Source: Dactylis glomerata (lineage: Eukaryota; Streptophyta; Magnoliopsida; Poales; Poaceae). Taken from it: a stretch of 64,000 bases of DNA. The stretch lies in assembly GCA_007115705.1 (NCBI GenBank), contig QXEO01000434.1, forward strand, positions 930,001 to 994,000, given 5' to 3'. The notes beneath the pieces were generated by a model. It made no database searches. It had not been told where the DNA came from and saw only the letters and a program-made list of their open reading frames with translations. The translations under genes were made by a program, and so were the position numbers. Positions 9,858 to 20,845 of the stretch are shown piece by piece. The first letter of the stretch is position 1. Every line of letters starts with the position of its first letter.

Positions 9858-12800
9858 CTAGTGTTGGGGTTTCCTTCTGCACCGTAACCATGGAGTATCT
9901 TCTTTGTTTAAGAGGAGGGTTGGGTCAGTGTTCACTCTGAAGGGCGGAATTTCATCAAACTTGTTATAATCTTCTGACATATCTGTCTTGTCCTCCACTC
10001 CCACGATGATTCTTTTCCCTGAGAGAACAATGTGTCGCTTTGGCTCATCGTGTGATGTATTCGTTTTCTTATCTTTTCTCTTTCTCGGTTTTGTAGACAT
10101 GTCCTTCACATAGAAAACCTGAGCGACATCGTTGGCTAGGACGAATGGTTCATCCATGTACGCAAGATTGTTGATATCCACGGTGGTCATGCCGTACTTT
10201 TGGTCTACAACTACCCCGCCTCCTGTCAGCTTGACCCATTTGCACCGAAACAAAGGGACCTTAAAAGATGGTCCATAGTCAAGTTCCCATATCTCTTCAA
10301 TGTAACCATAATATGTGTCCTTTGTCCCATTGTCATGTAATGCATCAAAGCGGACACCACTGTTTTGATTGGTGCTCTTTTTATCTTGGGCGACCGTGTA
10401 AAATATATTCCCATTTATCTCGTAACCCTGGAAAGTCAATATAGTTGAAGATGGTTTCTTGGCCAACATGGATAGCTCATATCCAATAGTGGCATCATTT
10501 ATGAGAAGTGTTTGCAACCAACCACCAAAAGTCGCCATGTGCAACTTTGTAATCCAGGAGTTTGATTGCCCAGGGTTTTCCGAGCGTACAATATTCTTGT
10601 GTCGCTCCATATACGGCTCCACCAACGTGGAATTTCGTAGAACTGTGTAGTGTGCTTCACTCAAAGAATGTCCGTCCATACAGTATGCTGATTTCATTCC
10701 TAGCGTGCCTTTTCCACTTAGTCTCCCCTCATGCCGCGATTGAGGAAGACCAATCGGGTTCAGGTCAGGAACAAAGTCAACACAAAACTCAATGACCTCC
10801 TCTGTTAGATAGCCCTTGGAGATGCTTCCTTCTGGCCTAGCACGGTTATGCACGTATTTCTTTAAGACTCCCATGAACCTCTCAAAGGGGAACATATTGT
10901 GCAGAAATACTGGACCGAGAATGGTAATCTCTTCGACTAGGTGAACTAAGAGATGCGTCATAATATTGAAGAAGGACGGTGGGAACACCAACTCGAAGCT
11001 GACAAGACATTGAGCCACATCATTCTGTAACCGTTGTAGATCTTCTGGATTGATTACCTTCTGCGAAATTGCATTGAGGAATGCACATAGCTTCACAATC
11101 GGTACTCGAACATTTTCCGGTAGAATCCCCCTCAGTGCAACCGGAAGCAACTGCGTCATAAGCACGTGGCAGTCATGAGACTTTAGGTTTTGGAATTTTT
11201 TCTCGGCTATATTTATTATTCCCTTTATATTTGACGAGAATCCAGATGGGACCTTGATACTGCTCAGGCATTCAAAAAAGATTTCCTTCTCTTCTTTGGT
11301 AAGAGCGTAGCTCGCAGGACCCTTAGAATCCTCCGGATGCATGCCGTCTCTTCTTTTCATACGGTGCTGGTCCTCCCGTGCTTCTGGTGTATCTTTTGTC
11401 TTCCCATACAAGCCCAAGAATCCTAGTAGGTTCACGCAAACATTCTTCGTCACGTGCATCACGTCGATTGCAGAGCGGACCTCTAGGAATTTCCAATACT
11501 CAAGCTCCCAAAATATAGATTTCTTCTTCCACATGGGTGCATGTCCGCTAGCGTCATTCGGAACAGACAGACTGCCAGGACCCTTTCCAAAGATTACTTC
11601 TAAATCTTTGACCATATCAAATATATCATCACCAGTATGGCGTTTAGGCTTGCCTCGGACTTCTGCCTCGCCCTTGAAATGCTTGCCTTTTTTCTTCAAT
11701 TGATGTTTGGGCGAAAGAAATCGACGATGCCCGAGATACACCACCTTCTTACTTTTATCCAAATATATACTATCGATCTCACCTAAACAGTGCGTGCATG
11801 CATTGTATCCCTTGTTTGTCTGTCCTGAAAGGTTACTAAGAGCAGGCCAATCATTGATGGTCACGAACAGCAACGCTCGTAGATCAAATTCCTCTTGTTT
11901 GTACTCATCCCACACACGAACACCTTCAGTCTGCCACAGCTGTAAAAGTTCATCAACTAATGGCCTTAGATACACATCAATGTCATTGCCGGGTTGCTTC
12001 GGGCCTTGGATAAGCACTGGCATCATAATAAACTTTCGCTTCATGCATAACCAAGGAGGAAGGTTATATATACATAGAGTCACGGGCCAGGTGCTATGAC
12101 TGCAGCTCTGCTCCCCAAAAGGATTCATGCCATCTGTACTTAGACCAAACCTCAGGTTGCGTGCGTCTTCCGTAAACTCCGGAAAATCTCTGTCGATTTT
12201 TCTCCACTGCGACCCATCAGCGGGGTGTCTCAACATCTCGTCACTCTTACGGTCTTCTTTGTGCCACCTCAACAACTTGGCATGCTCTTTATTTCTGAAC
12301 AAACGTTTCAACCGTGGTATTATAGGTGCATACCACATCACCTTGGCAGGAATCCTCTTCCTGGGGCGCTCGCCCTCAACATCACCAGGGTCATCTCGCC
12401 TGATCTTATACCGAAATGCACTGCACACCGGGCATGCATTCAAATTCTCATACTCACCACGGTAGAGAATACAGTCATTAATGCATGCATGTATCTTCTG
12501 CACCTCCAATCCTAGAGGGCAGACAATCTTCTTTGCTTCATACGTACTAGCGGGCAATTCGTTCTCCTTTGGAAGCATCTTCTTCATAATTTTCAGCAAC
12601 TTCTCAAATCCCTTGTCAGATAAACCACTCTCTGCTTTCCATTGCAGCAATTCCAGCGTGCTTCCTAGCTTTTTCTGGCCATCTTCGCAATTTGGATACA
12701 AATCCTTTTTGTGATCATCTAACATGCGTTCCAACTTCTCCCTCTCCTTTTCACTTTCACTGTCAATCTGTGCATCAACAATGACCTGACCAAGATCATC

Positions 12801-13160
12801 AGCGGGCATATCTGATGCCCGTTCTTCACCTTCTTCTTCTTCATTATCTTCCATTGCGGTATCGGTGGTTTCAGGGAACTCAGGATAGTTGTCATCATTC
12901 TCTTCTTCATCGTTGTCTTCCATCATAACCCCTCTCTCCCCATGCTTAGTCCAACAATTATAGCCGGACATGAAACCGAACCGGAACAGGTGGATGTGAA
13001 GGGTCTTTGTGGAGGGGTAATCCTTCTCATTTCGACAACCTCCGCATGGACAACACATAAAACCATTCCGCTTGGTTGCCTCAGCCACCTTGAGAAAAGA
13101 ATGCACGCCTTTAATGAAATCTCCAGAGCGTCGATCGGCGTACATCCATGCTCGGCTCAT
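9858..13160 (-). CDS. CACTA transposase, TNP2 family (TNPD)
   Basis: This is an uninterrupted frame of about 1100 residues. I start it at ATG 13160 (MSRAWMYADRR), because a good acceptor (TATAATGCAG) lies immediately before it; the frame runs ten codons further upstream. Domains in order: Transpos_assoc (roughly residues 1-75, with CCPCGGCRN and HLFRFGF); an acidic linker; the TNP2 transposase (about 200-600) with CPVC, the STDGMNPF motif and IDVMH, which correspond to the expected catalytic aspartates; DUF4218 (about 670-800, HDCHVLMTQLLPVALRG); and DUF4216 (about 960-1040). Length is normal for the family. It cuts and joins transposon ends in the nucleus. No disabling mutation is visible. 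Confidence 0.93.
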   Translation of the reverse strand: MSRAWMYADRRSGDFIKGVHSFLKVAEATKRNGFMCCPCGGCRNEKDYPSTKTLHIHLFRFGFMSGYNCWTKHGERGVMMEDNDEEENDDNYPEFPETTDTAMEDNEEEEGEERASDMPADDLGQVIVDAQIDSESEKEREKLERMLDDHKKDLYPNCEDGQKKLGSTLELLQWKAESGLSDKGFEKLLKIMKKMLPKENELPASTYEAKKIVCPLGLEVQKIHACINDCILYRGEYENLNACPVCSAFRYKIRRDDPGDVEGERPRKRIPAKVMWYAPIIPRLKRLFRNKEHAKLLRWHKEDRKSDEMLRHPADGSQWRKIDRDFPEFTEDARNLRFGLSTDGMNPFGEQSCSHSTWPVTLCIYNLPPWLCMKRKFIMMPVLIQGPKQPGNDIDVYLRPLVDELLQLWQTEGVRVWDEYKQEEFDLRALLFVTINDWPALSNLSGQTNKGYNACTHCLGEIDSIYLDKSKKVVYLGHRRFLSPKHQLKKKGKHFKGEAEVRGKPKRHTGDDIFDMVKDLEVIFGKGPGSLSVPNDASGHAPMWKKKSIFWELEYWKFLEVRSAIDVMHVTKNVCVNLLGFLGLYGKTKDTPEAREDQHRMKRRDGMHPEDSKGPASYALTKEEKEIFFECLSSIKVPSGFSSNIKGIINIAEKKFQNLKSHDCHVLMTQLLPVALRGILPENVRVPIVKLCAFLNAISQKVINPEDLQRLQNDVAQCLVSFELVFPPSFFNIMTHLLVHLVEEITILGPVFLHNMFPFERFMGVLKKYVHNRARPEGSISKGYLTEEVIEFCVDFVPDLNPIGLPQSRHEGRLSGKGTLGMKSAYCMDGHSLSEAHYTVLRNSTLVEPYMERHKNIVRSENPGQSNSWITKLHMATFGGWLQTLLINDATIGYELSMLAKKPSSTILTFQGYEINGNIFYTVAQDKKSTNQNSGVRFDALHDNGTKDTYYGYIEEIWELDYGPSFKVPLFRCKWVKLTGGGVVVDQKYGMTTVDINNLAYMDEPFVLANDVAQVFYVKDMSTKPRKRKDKKTNTSHDEPKRHIVLSGKRIIVGVEDKTDMSEDYNKFDEIPPFRVNTDPTLLLNKEDTPWLRCRRKPQH

Positions 13161-14176
13161 CTGCATTATATAAGTACATATCAAACGCAAATCAAATATA
13201 CAATTTCTATTTCTATCTCTAATTTTAGTTTGATAAGTAAGAATAAGTTAACAAAACTTTAGTCCCGGCTGGTGGGTACTTCTATCGGTATTTCTATCTC
13301 TATTTCTATCGGTATTTCTATTGTTCTATCTCTATCTCTATTTCTATTTCTATGTTAGCTATGTCTACTTCTATTTTTATTTTTAATTCTAACATTTCTA
13401 TTTCTAATAGCATTTCTATTTCTAATAAAATCTAACATAAATAAAACCTATATAGCATTTCTATTTTTACCTCTATCGGTATTTCTATCTCTATTTCTAT
13501 CGGTATTTCTATTTTTCTATCTCTATCTCTATTTCTATTTTATTTATGTCTACTTCTATTTTTATTTTTAATTCTAACATTTCTATTTGTAATAGCATTT
13601 CTATTTCTAATAAAATCTAACATAAATAAAATCTATATAGCATTTCTATTTTACCTCTATCGGTATTTCTATCGGTATTTCTATTTTTCTATCTCTATCT
13701 CTATTTCTATTTCTATGTTAGCTATGTCTACTTCTATTTTTATTTTTAATTCTAACATTTCTATTTCTAATAGCATTTCTATTTCTAATAAAATCTAACA
13801 TAAATAAAATCAAATAAACATCTAATAAAATCTAACATAAATAAAATCTAATAGCTATGTCTATCTATATAGCATTTCTATTTTTACCTCTATCTATAAA
13901 ATCTAATAAAATCTAACATAAATAAAATCAAATAAACATCTAATAATTGCTCCCATAAAAAAATCACAAATCTCTCTACTTCTAGAGCAATAAATGAGCT
14001 AAATTACCAATGAAAGACAAAAGCACAAAATTCCTCACCTTTTAGTCCACTTAGATTGAAGTGGGGACATCAATTTGTGACAAAAAATGGTGATCAAAGA
14101 GGATGAACTCGAGTTGCATGAAGAACACTGAGAGTGGAGAGTGGGAGTGCCTGGCTCGGGGAGGAAGAAGGAGCTG
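13161..14176 (-). other. Leader of CACTA transposase gene with AT-rich tandem repeats
   Basis: From about 13270 to 13950 three diverged copies of a unit of about 190-210 bp are present, built from TCTATTTCTATCGGTATTTC and ending in TAATAAAATCTAACATAAAT. One stray AGTCCCGGCT motif lies near 13260. The stretch 13960-14176 is unique and probably transcribed leader. No coding evidence. Confidence 0.55.
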
Positions 14177-14184
14177 CTTTTATA
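14177..14184 (-). promoter_or_regulatory. TATA box for CACTA transposase gene
   Basis: TATAAAAG on the minus strand lies just inside the right subterminal array and about 1 kb upstream of the transposase ATG. The leader introns implied by the acceptor at 13161 would be removed. Confidence 0.55.
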
Positions 14185-14194
14185 CAGGGAAGTC

Positions 14195-14477
14195 ATTAGT
14201 CCCGGTTTGTAATACCAACCGGGACTAAAGGCTCACTCTTTAGTCCCGGTTGGTGTTACCAACCGGGACTAATGAGTCTGACAACGGTCGGATTCGACCC
14301 CAGAGTCATTAGTCCCGGTTCATATTACGAACCGGGACTATAGGTTTAAAACGAACCGGGACTAATGAGGTCTGCGGTCTGGCGGCCGAAAAAGCGGTGG
14401 GGCCCTGGGCATCAGTCCCGGTTCAGACAGCAACCGGGACTAATGCCCAGGAATATTAGGCCGGTTTTCTACTAGTG
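14195..14477. repeat. Right terminus and subterminal motif array of CACTA
   Basis: Nine copies of AGTCCCGGTT in both orientations lie between about 14198 and 14440, followed by the terminal inverted repeat ending at 14477. The array overlaps the likely promoter of the transposase gene. Confidence 0.9.
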
Positions 14478-16051
14478 TCAGGGAACACATCTGGATATTC
14501 ATTCACTATGTGTACTTCATCTAGGTTAACCCCCTTAAGATGGTTTAGCCTAATATCATTAAAATCCAATTGGGATTTGTATCTAATTCTTCTCCCTTCT
14601 GGGGTGGTGAGTGTAATTGCTCTATTCACATAGTCTATGACTCCTCCATAGGTAGTCATCCAATCCATGCCCAAGATTACATCTAAACCCTGTGAGTCTA
14701 GGATTACTAGATGGGTTGGAAACTCATATTTACCAATTTCTAGAATCAGATTCCTGCAACCAGCATTGACTAACAATTCTCCACCAGGGGAACTTACTTT
14801 AATGGTTTTTCCTATGGTTTCAGTAGGGAACCCATTTTTGTTTGCAAAAGTTCTTGATATGAATGAATGCGATGCTCCAGTATCAAATAAAACTAATGCC
14901 GTAAATGAGTTGAGAGGGAACATACCCATCACTGCATCAGGTTCATTCATCACCTCCTCCACATTGAGGTGGTTCACTTGGCCCTTCTGGAATGGGTTGG
15001 GCTTAGCAAGCTCAACGGTCTTGTTTTCTGGGCAGCTGGTGGAATAATGACCAGGCTTCTTGCACTTGAAGCAAATGACGCCCGAGAGATCCTTCTTGGG
15101 TTCAGTGTTGTGGCGATGCTGGCCGTTGTGTCCGCTGTGATGTCCACTGGAGCTGTTTCCCTTGAATCCTCCGTTGTGCTTATGACCGCTGAAGTGATTA
15201 CCGTTTCCTTTGTTGAAACGATTCACATGCTTGTGAAAGTTGCCATGACCACTGCTCTCAGATGAGTGGTGCTTCTTGTGGAATGGTTCCACTTGGTTCT
15301 TGTTGTTACTGAACTTCCTTTTACGATTCTCCTCTTTCTTGATATTGTTGTCCAGAGTGATGGCCTGATCAAGTAGAGACTGATAATTTGGAGCACAGGC
15401 CACTGACAGGGGTATTTTGAGTTCTCCCTTGAGCCCACTGAGGAACTTTTCCTTCCTCTTTGCATCAGTATCAATATCTTCAGGTGCATACCTGGACAGA
15501 GCACAGAAGTCATCCATGTACTCCTTCAGAGTTCTTCCACCCTGACGTAGACCACGGAATTCTTCCTTCTTCACATTTATAGTGCCCGAGGATATATGGG
15601 CAGTACTAAAGCCTTCTCTGAAGGTGTTCCAGTTCAGATCATCTATTGGATGGGTAACCTCGTATGTCTCCCACCACATAGCTGCCGGTCCTTCCAGTAA
15701 GTGAGCAGTGAAGCGCACCTTTTCAGCATCAGTGCACTCACAGGTGGTCAGATCCTTGTTGACCGAACGCAGCCAGTCATCAGCTACTATTGGCTCCCTA
15801 GCAGATGAGAACTTGTTGGGTCTCAGCCTCAGAAACCTTGCCAATCTATCCACCTGGGGTGGGGGTGGCGGCGGTGGTGGCGGAGGATTGTTATTGTTGT
15901 TGTTATTGTTGTTTGCATTTGTCTGGAAGAACTGGTTCATCATTTGCATCAGTTGAGCCTGAGCTGCCACTAGTTGCTGAATTGCCGCATTGGTGTCGTT
16001 GTTGTTGTTTCCATCGTTGTCATTGTTGTTTGGTGCACGTCGTGGCGGCAT
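14478..16051 (-). pseudogene. G1 gag and aspartic protease (5' part of gag-pol)
   Basis: The frame opens at ATG 16051 (MPPRRAPNNND) and stays open until the CACTA insertion. It shows an Asn- and Pro-rich N-terminus, a retrotransposon gag domain (WWETYEVTHPIDDLNWNTFR), a basic His/Asn-rich segment, one CCHC zinc knuckle (CFKCKKPGHYSTSC), and an aspartic protease with LFDTGASHSFIS and ILGMDWM. The last G1 residues before the break are YPDVFPD. The frame would continue into RT at 3704 but is split by the transposon. This half itself has no stop or frameshift, so it could still yield a gag-protease fragment. Confidence 0.93.
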
Positions 16052-16328
16052 CTGAGGTAAGGTATAGCATAGATGAGTATTAGACAGATAAAGCTAAAGG
16101 AGTAAAGATCCTACCCATGCACAATACAACAAGCCAACCACAAACAATAAACAAGCACATAACCCTTTGATTTAAAAATCTTTAAACTGCGAAGTGCACG
16201 ACTTGACAAGTTTAGAAGTAAGTACTAAGAGTTCGAAAAAGTAAATGATCGATGGTACTGTCATACCAACACGGTAAGACAATACAAACGTGCTATCGCA
16301 AACGATACAAGACGATGATGGTGGTCAA
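16052..16328 (-). other. Spacer between G1 extra ORF and gag
   Basis: There are 277 bases between the stop of the upstream ORF and the gag ATG. No conserved feature recognised. Confidence 0.5.
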
Positions 16329-17273
16329 CTAGCCCCTCTTAACCCTCTTGAGGCATGAGAGGGGTAGAGGGTCTCGACGTTCTGCCTTCTTGAGGTCTCT
16401 CAGTGCCTTGGCTTCCCATTCCTCATAGGATAGACCATCACTAGAGGAATACACGAGTCTCTCCTCGGGATCCTCTTCTTCCTCGGATTCCTCTTCCTTC
16501 TTACTTGCTTCTAACTCAGCAAGCTTCATCTTTAGCTTCTCATTCTCAGACTTCAGCTCATTGTTGACTTCCTCAATCTGCTTCTTCTCATCTCCCAATT
16601 TCTGCAGGTTGTCATACTGCAGCAGTAAGGTCTTCTCCAGAAGAGGAGACCAGATGTCATCTTGGAGAATCTTCCTGCCTAACTGCAAGGGTCCTTCAAC
16701 AATCTTGAGCTTGTTCTCCAATTGAGTCTTCTTTTCATCCATCATCATGAGAGCGGATTCAGTCTCCATGATCTTTTTGGTGGCAAGATCCATGAGATCT
16801 CTGAACTGGTCCTGGTTGATAATTTGCTTCTTCAGCATGTCTTCCAGATTGACTGCGCAGCGCTCCCTCTCAGTGAGGTAGCCTCTCAGAAGGGAGTGGA
16901 ACTCCTGGCCTCGGTGATCCACAACATGTCCTCCAACAGATCGCTCTCCAATCATCCCATAAGCTGAGGGACGTGGGATGTGAGCTCTGTACTTGTGGCG
17001 AATGCGGGTGACGGCGCCCTGCATGGCAATCTCCACCGAATACCTCCAGTCCACGTACGCTTCGGTGTACTCCATTGTGGACTCTCCATCTTCATCAAGT
17101 CTTCCTTGGATAGTGGTTTGGATTAACCACTTCTCCATACCACACTCCTTGTACTGCATCTTCCCACAGAAAACCGGAGGTGGTATCTGAAGCTGGGTGG
17201 CGAGGTCAAGCAGTACCTCTGAGAAAAGGTAATCTCCCTCACCAGCTACCACTCTCTCGTCGTAGGTGTCCAT
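16329..17273 (-). CDS. G1 extra ORF before gag (ORF0-like, coiled coil)
   Basis: An intact 314-residue frame with ATG at 17273 lies between the primer site and gag, so it is the first ORF of G1's transcript. The N-terminal half (about 1-150) is globular with the Trp/Tyr-rich segment AYVDWRYSVEIAMQGAVTR. Residues about 150-265 are strongly helical and heptad-like (KKQIEEVNNELKSENEKLKM). An acidic run (EEESEEEEDPEE) and a basic tail (LKRVKRG) close it. I recognise no enzyme motif. Extra ORFs at this place are known in RIRE3-type Del elements as ORF0. It is unbroken although G1's pol has three stops and a frameshift. Function is unknown. Confidence 0.75.
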   Translation of the reverse strand: MDTYDERVVAGEGDYLFSEVLLDLATQLQIPPPVFCGKMQYKECGMEKWLIQTTIQGRLDEDGESTMEYTEAYVDWRYSVEIAMQGAVTRIRHKYRAHIPRPSAYGMIGERSVGGHVVDHRGQEFHSLLRGYLTERERCAVNLEDMLKKQIINQDQFRDLMDLATKKIMETESALMMMDEKKTQLENKLKIVEGPLQLGRKILQDDIWSPLLEKTLLLQYDNLQKLGDEKKQIEEVNNELKSENEKLKMKLAELEASKKEEESEEEEDPEERLVYSSSDGLSYEEWEAKALRDLKKAERRDPLPLSCLKRVKRG

Positions 17274-17446
17274 CTACAACATTTTTGAAAAGAAGAAGGA
17301 ACGATCAAAACAAGAAGAGAAATACAAGTAAGAATGAAATGGTTAAGACAATAAGATCATGTTCATTTTGTATAGCTTTTAAAATAAAAATTTGTGTCCT
17401 AAGGTTTCCCAATCCTAGGGTCTCGATCCTACAGGCAACACTATGG

Positions 17447-17458
17447 CTCTGATACCAT
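17447..17458 (-). other. Primer binding site of G1 (initiator tRNA-Met type)
   Basis: TGGTATCAGAGC on the minus strand complements the 3' end of plant initiator tRNA-Met. It lies two bases inside the inner end of the 5' LTR, which fixes the LTR border and the element's orientation. Confidence 0.88.
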
Positions 17459-17460
17459 TT

Positions 17461-20400
17461 TGTGACGCCCCACCTTTAGATTAAGGTGGAACACCTGTGT
17501 TATGTGCTATTCCCTGGATCAATGATAGCACCACAGAACAAAATATAGTAATCATCACATAGTATCAAGATTACACGCAGATCCAGATACATAAGTCTCA
17601 CAAATTATTACAAGTCTTCGGCCTCATAGACTGACAAGGGAAAACAGAGTTCAACTTAAGCACAACGGAACTAAAATAGTAGCGAGCCTCCATCTTCAGC
17701 ATGCGCCACAGGCAGTCATGTTGGTATGTAGACTCGAGATCCTAACACTTCACTCCTCATCAGACGAACCTGCACATTTGATTATGCAGCCACATGAATG
17801 GGGGTCAGTACAATGATGTACTGGCAAATGACACATATTTGGTGGCAATTGTGAAAGATCTAGCTACATGCTATTTGGCTGGTGGATCTCTGGGCTAAAT
17901 TTGTATAAAGCCAATTTTGTCCTGATTTGAGTCAAGATTTTATTTCGAAGATTTTATTTTTCAAGGGGTCGAAATAACCCCCAAATACTACATAGTTGCA
18001 AGTTATGTAGCACTGGGCGCAATTCAACAAAGTTGGAACCTCAGGCACCACCACCCCTCGGAGTGTATGGTCCTTAGTTCCTACCTAGGGTTTTCTAGAC
18101 AGATTTTAGTCATTCGGAATCGGTGATGAGATTCTTCCGTACATTCCATGTCTAGAGACTCAATTGTCCATAACTGAGGACACGGCTAATCGATTAGTTT
18201 GAACACCTTGCAAGGGTTGTGCACTTTCACCTTACGATTCATTTTATGCCCATACATAAAATGAAACGAGACCTTTTAGAAGAAGAGGGCAACTAACTTG
18301 GCAAGCTCCGTTCCCAACCTACAATTCAACTACCACCACTTCTTGCCGACAAGTTGCACTCCCACATCTAATCAGTCAAGACAGAGCCCATAATGTCATA
18401 AGGCTGCACTAGAAGTACACTAAGCATGGAAGACATAGCCATCTCTTTGTTCCTGGGTTGCAAACCACAAGTGAACGCCCAGGCAGCAACTACACAAAGT
18501 GTAGCCCCAGGTCGCCACTCAACATCGCCTCCATCATCAAACCAATCCACCCAGGTGTTTCATTTTAGTTGAAGTTCTTAATTTTGTTCACAAAACACTT
18601 TTAACAAGAGATCAAAGCATGGCATCAATATTTTTCAAAGTATTTAGCATCCTAACAGGTGGGGTTTGAGGGATTGCTACACACTCCTAGGATCTAAGCA
18701 TTTGATAAAATAGTTGAATAAATCACCTATCATGCATACTACAAGAGGTGAATACACTAATGCATAAGTAAAAATGGGAGGAGGGACATGTGTGTCACTT
18801 GCCTTGGTAACAGCTTGCACACTCACAACAGTCACAAAGATAGCCTTGCTCCTCTTCACAATCTATCCAATCCAAACATTCAGCAATCAATAATCTATTT
18901 CTAATGACAAACATAGACATGTATGCATGTATGCAAATGTCATTTTAATTTCACACACTAAGTGAGTGTGTGAAAATGTTGTATAAGATGGAACAAGATG
19001 CTCTTAAAAACAGTGTCGTGTTAGAAGGGATTTTATTTAATAATTAACAAGGCATTAACAAAAGTTCATTTGATAAAAATAGGATAACACTTTAGAAAAG
19101 TAGGTTCTGGTTTGGTACTGTACTGCAAAAATAAGTTTGAGCTACCACTGGTTAGGTGACAGTAACTTGAAGCCACTGCAAGTGGTTTCACTCAAAAATA
19201 GTTTTTAGAAGACAAATGGTAATGAAAATGGTGATTTGGACATATTTAACAGTAGCAAGTTTGTGCACGTACTAAATTTGAAAACTTTTGCTTCTGGAGT
19301 GTTCTATATGTTCCAAGGATTCCATAGACTACAAATTTGTAGCATTTGGACTCATAGAACAAAAGTTATGAATTTATTATGAAACCGAAGGTTTGATTCA
19401 GATCTGACAATAAATTCGTAATGAACCCATAAAATAACAAGTTTTATTGCACTACTGGATTCTACACATCCTAAGGATTCCAACGAGGTATTATTTGTAA
19501 TTTTTGGTTAAGTATTTTATTTTCTATCGATTTTACAAGATGCAGCAGCAAACTGGAATTTGAAATCGAATTTGAAAAAGGGTTTGACTGGATTGACTGG
19601 GGGCTGACTGTCCTGGGTGACGTGGCGCAGTCCTATTGGTCGATACCGTTTCGGTAATGGGATCTAATTTCGGCCGTGCGATGCAGATCCGAGGGCAGCA
19701 AGGAAAAGGGGCAGGGGAGGCTCACCGGCGTTTAAGGTTTTCCGGCGAGGCGTCCAGATGGTCGACGGCGACGAGCTCCTGGTGACGAACGTCGGCGATG
19801 GAGTGGTGGACGGTGTTCTGCAGACGACGGAGACCTCGAATCTGTGGTCGTCGACGACTGGTACTTCCCTAGGCGATGGCGAGGTGCGGCCGGAGGCGAC
19901 GGCGGCCTCGGTAGTCGTCGGAGAGCTCGGGAAACTGCGTGAAAAAGGCGGGGCAAATTATCACTCGACGCTCCAGAGAGAGGGGAGAAGGAGGGGGAGC
20001 TCGAGGTGAGAAGGGGATGCTTCACCGCGTCGGAATCGACGGTGACTGGCGGCGAAATCTGTGAGCTCCGGCGAGCGATTCTAGCAGCCTGGCGGCCCTG
20101 AATCGAGAGGGGAAGGGAGGAGAAGGGAGAGGGGGTGCTGGGCTTTATAGTGGAGGGTCTTGATGGCCAGTTATGGCGCGAGTAACGCCGGGCAGTAACG
20201 CCGGCGAACGTTACTGGGAGTGAGAGGAGTTTGCGGGGAGAGGGATGACAGGTGGGGCCCGCATGGCGGCGAGAGAGGGGAGGGGTTGGCTGGGTCGGGC
20301 TGGTTCGGGGTGGTCTGGGCCGGCTGGTTTCCCGGGTGCGGCCCAAGTGGGCTCCTGGCTTCTCCCTTTTATTTTTTTTCCTTCTGTTTTCTTTTTCTTT

Positions 20401-20845
20401 TGTTTCTGATTTCTGTTTTGAGTTTTTGAAAAGGCTACTAAATTCAGATTTGAATAAAATCAAAGCTGACCACTTCTGGTCTTTAAAAAGGTGTGTTCAC
20501 AACCTAAAAACCAAAGGTTTAGTGATATGCTGGAAAGAAAGAAAAAAATAATTTGTAAAACTTTAAATATAGAGTCCAAATAACTAGAAAGTTAAGTTTA
20601 ATAACTTCCCACTATTTGGTTTTCAAAAATTACTAGAGGAAAAATAAAATAGCTCCATAACAATGGAACTCATTTTAAATACTTTCTTTCTGAAACCTTT
20701 TTGTTTCTAAAATTTGGGGTAAAAAGGCATTTGAAAACAATATTCTATGAAAGAACAAGATTCAAAACTTTGGAAATGATCTTGAAATGCAATATGCCAT
20801 GAATGCATGATGAAAATTTTATTTTTGAAAATTTGGGATGTTACA
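17461..20845 (-). repeat. 5' LTR of Gypsy element G1
   Basis: This 3385-bp LTR reads TGTAACATCCC from 20845 and ends GGGGCGTCACA at 17461, next to the primer site. A minus-strand TATAAAG at 20143-20149 places U3 at about 700 bp and leaves a very long R-U5 of about 2.6 kb. The 243-codon frame at 19732-20463 is Arg/Pro/Ser-rich, straddles the promoter, and is probably compositional. The first 796 bases are matched by 1-792. Beyond 20845 the sequence drops in mid-gene into the gag of element H; the duplicated target (probably ACGGC, 20846-20850) cannot be confirmed because the other end is outside the window. Confidence 0.93.

Larger units (their letters stand above)
3708..14477 (-). mobile_element. 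CACTA (En/Spm) DNA transposon, structurally complete
   Basis: The element begins CACTAGTGGAAAA at 3708 and ends with the inverse of CACTAGTAGAAAA at 14477. It is flanked by the 3-bp duplication TCA (3705-3707 and 14478-14480), as expected for the superfamily. Both ends carry dense inverted copies of AGTCCCGGTT. Two genes lie on the minus strand: a TNP2-type transposase (9858-13160) and a spliced second gene ending in a C48 peptidase domain (4198-7922). Neither shows a stop or frameshift that I can find. It sits inside the gag-pol frame of G1, between protease and RT, so it is younger than G1. Length is 10,770 bp. Confidence 0.96.

Noticed and set aside
10459..12714. A series of plus-strand frames up to 130 codons
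   Set aside because: Shadows opposite the uninterrupted TNP2 transposase on the minus strand.
19732..20463. A 243-codon minus-strand frame in the G1 LTR
   Set aside because: It is Arg/Ser/Pro-rich, starts upstream of the apparent TATA box, and lies wholly in the LTR; no homology recognised.
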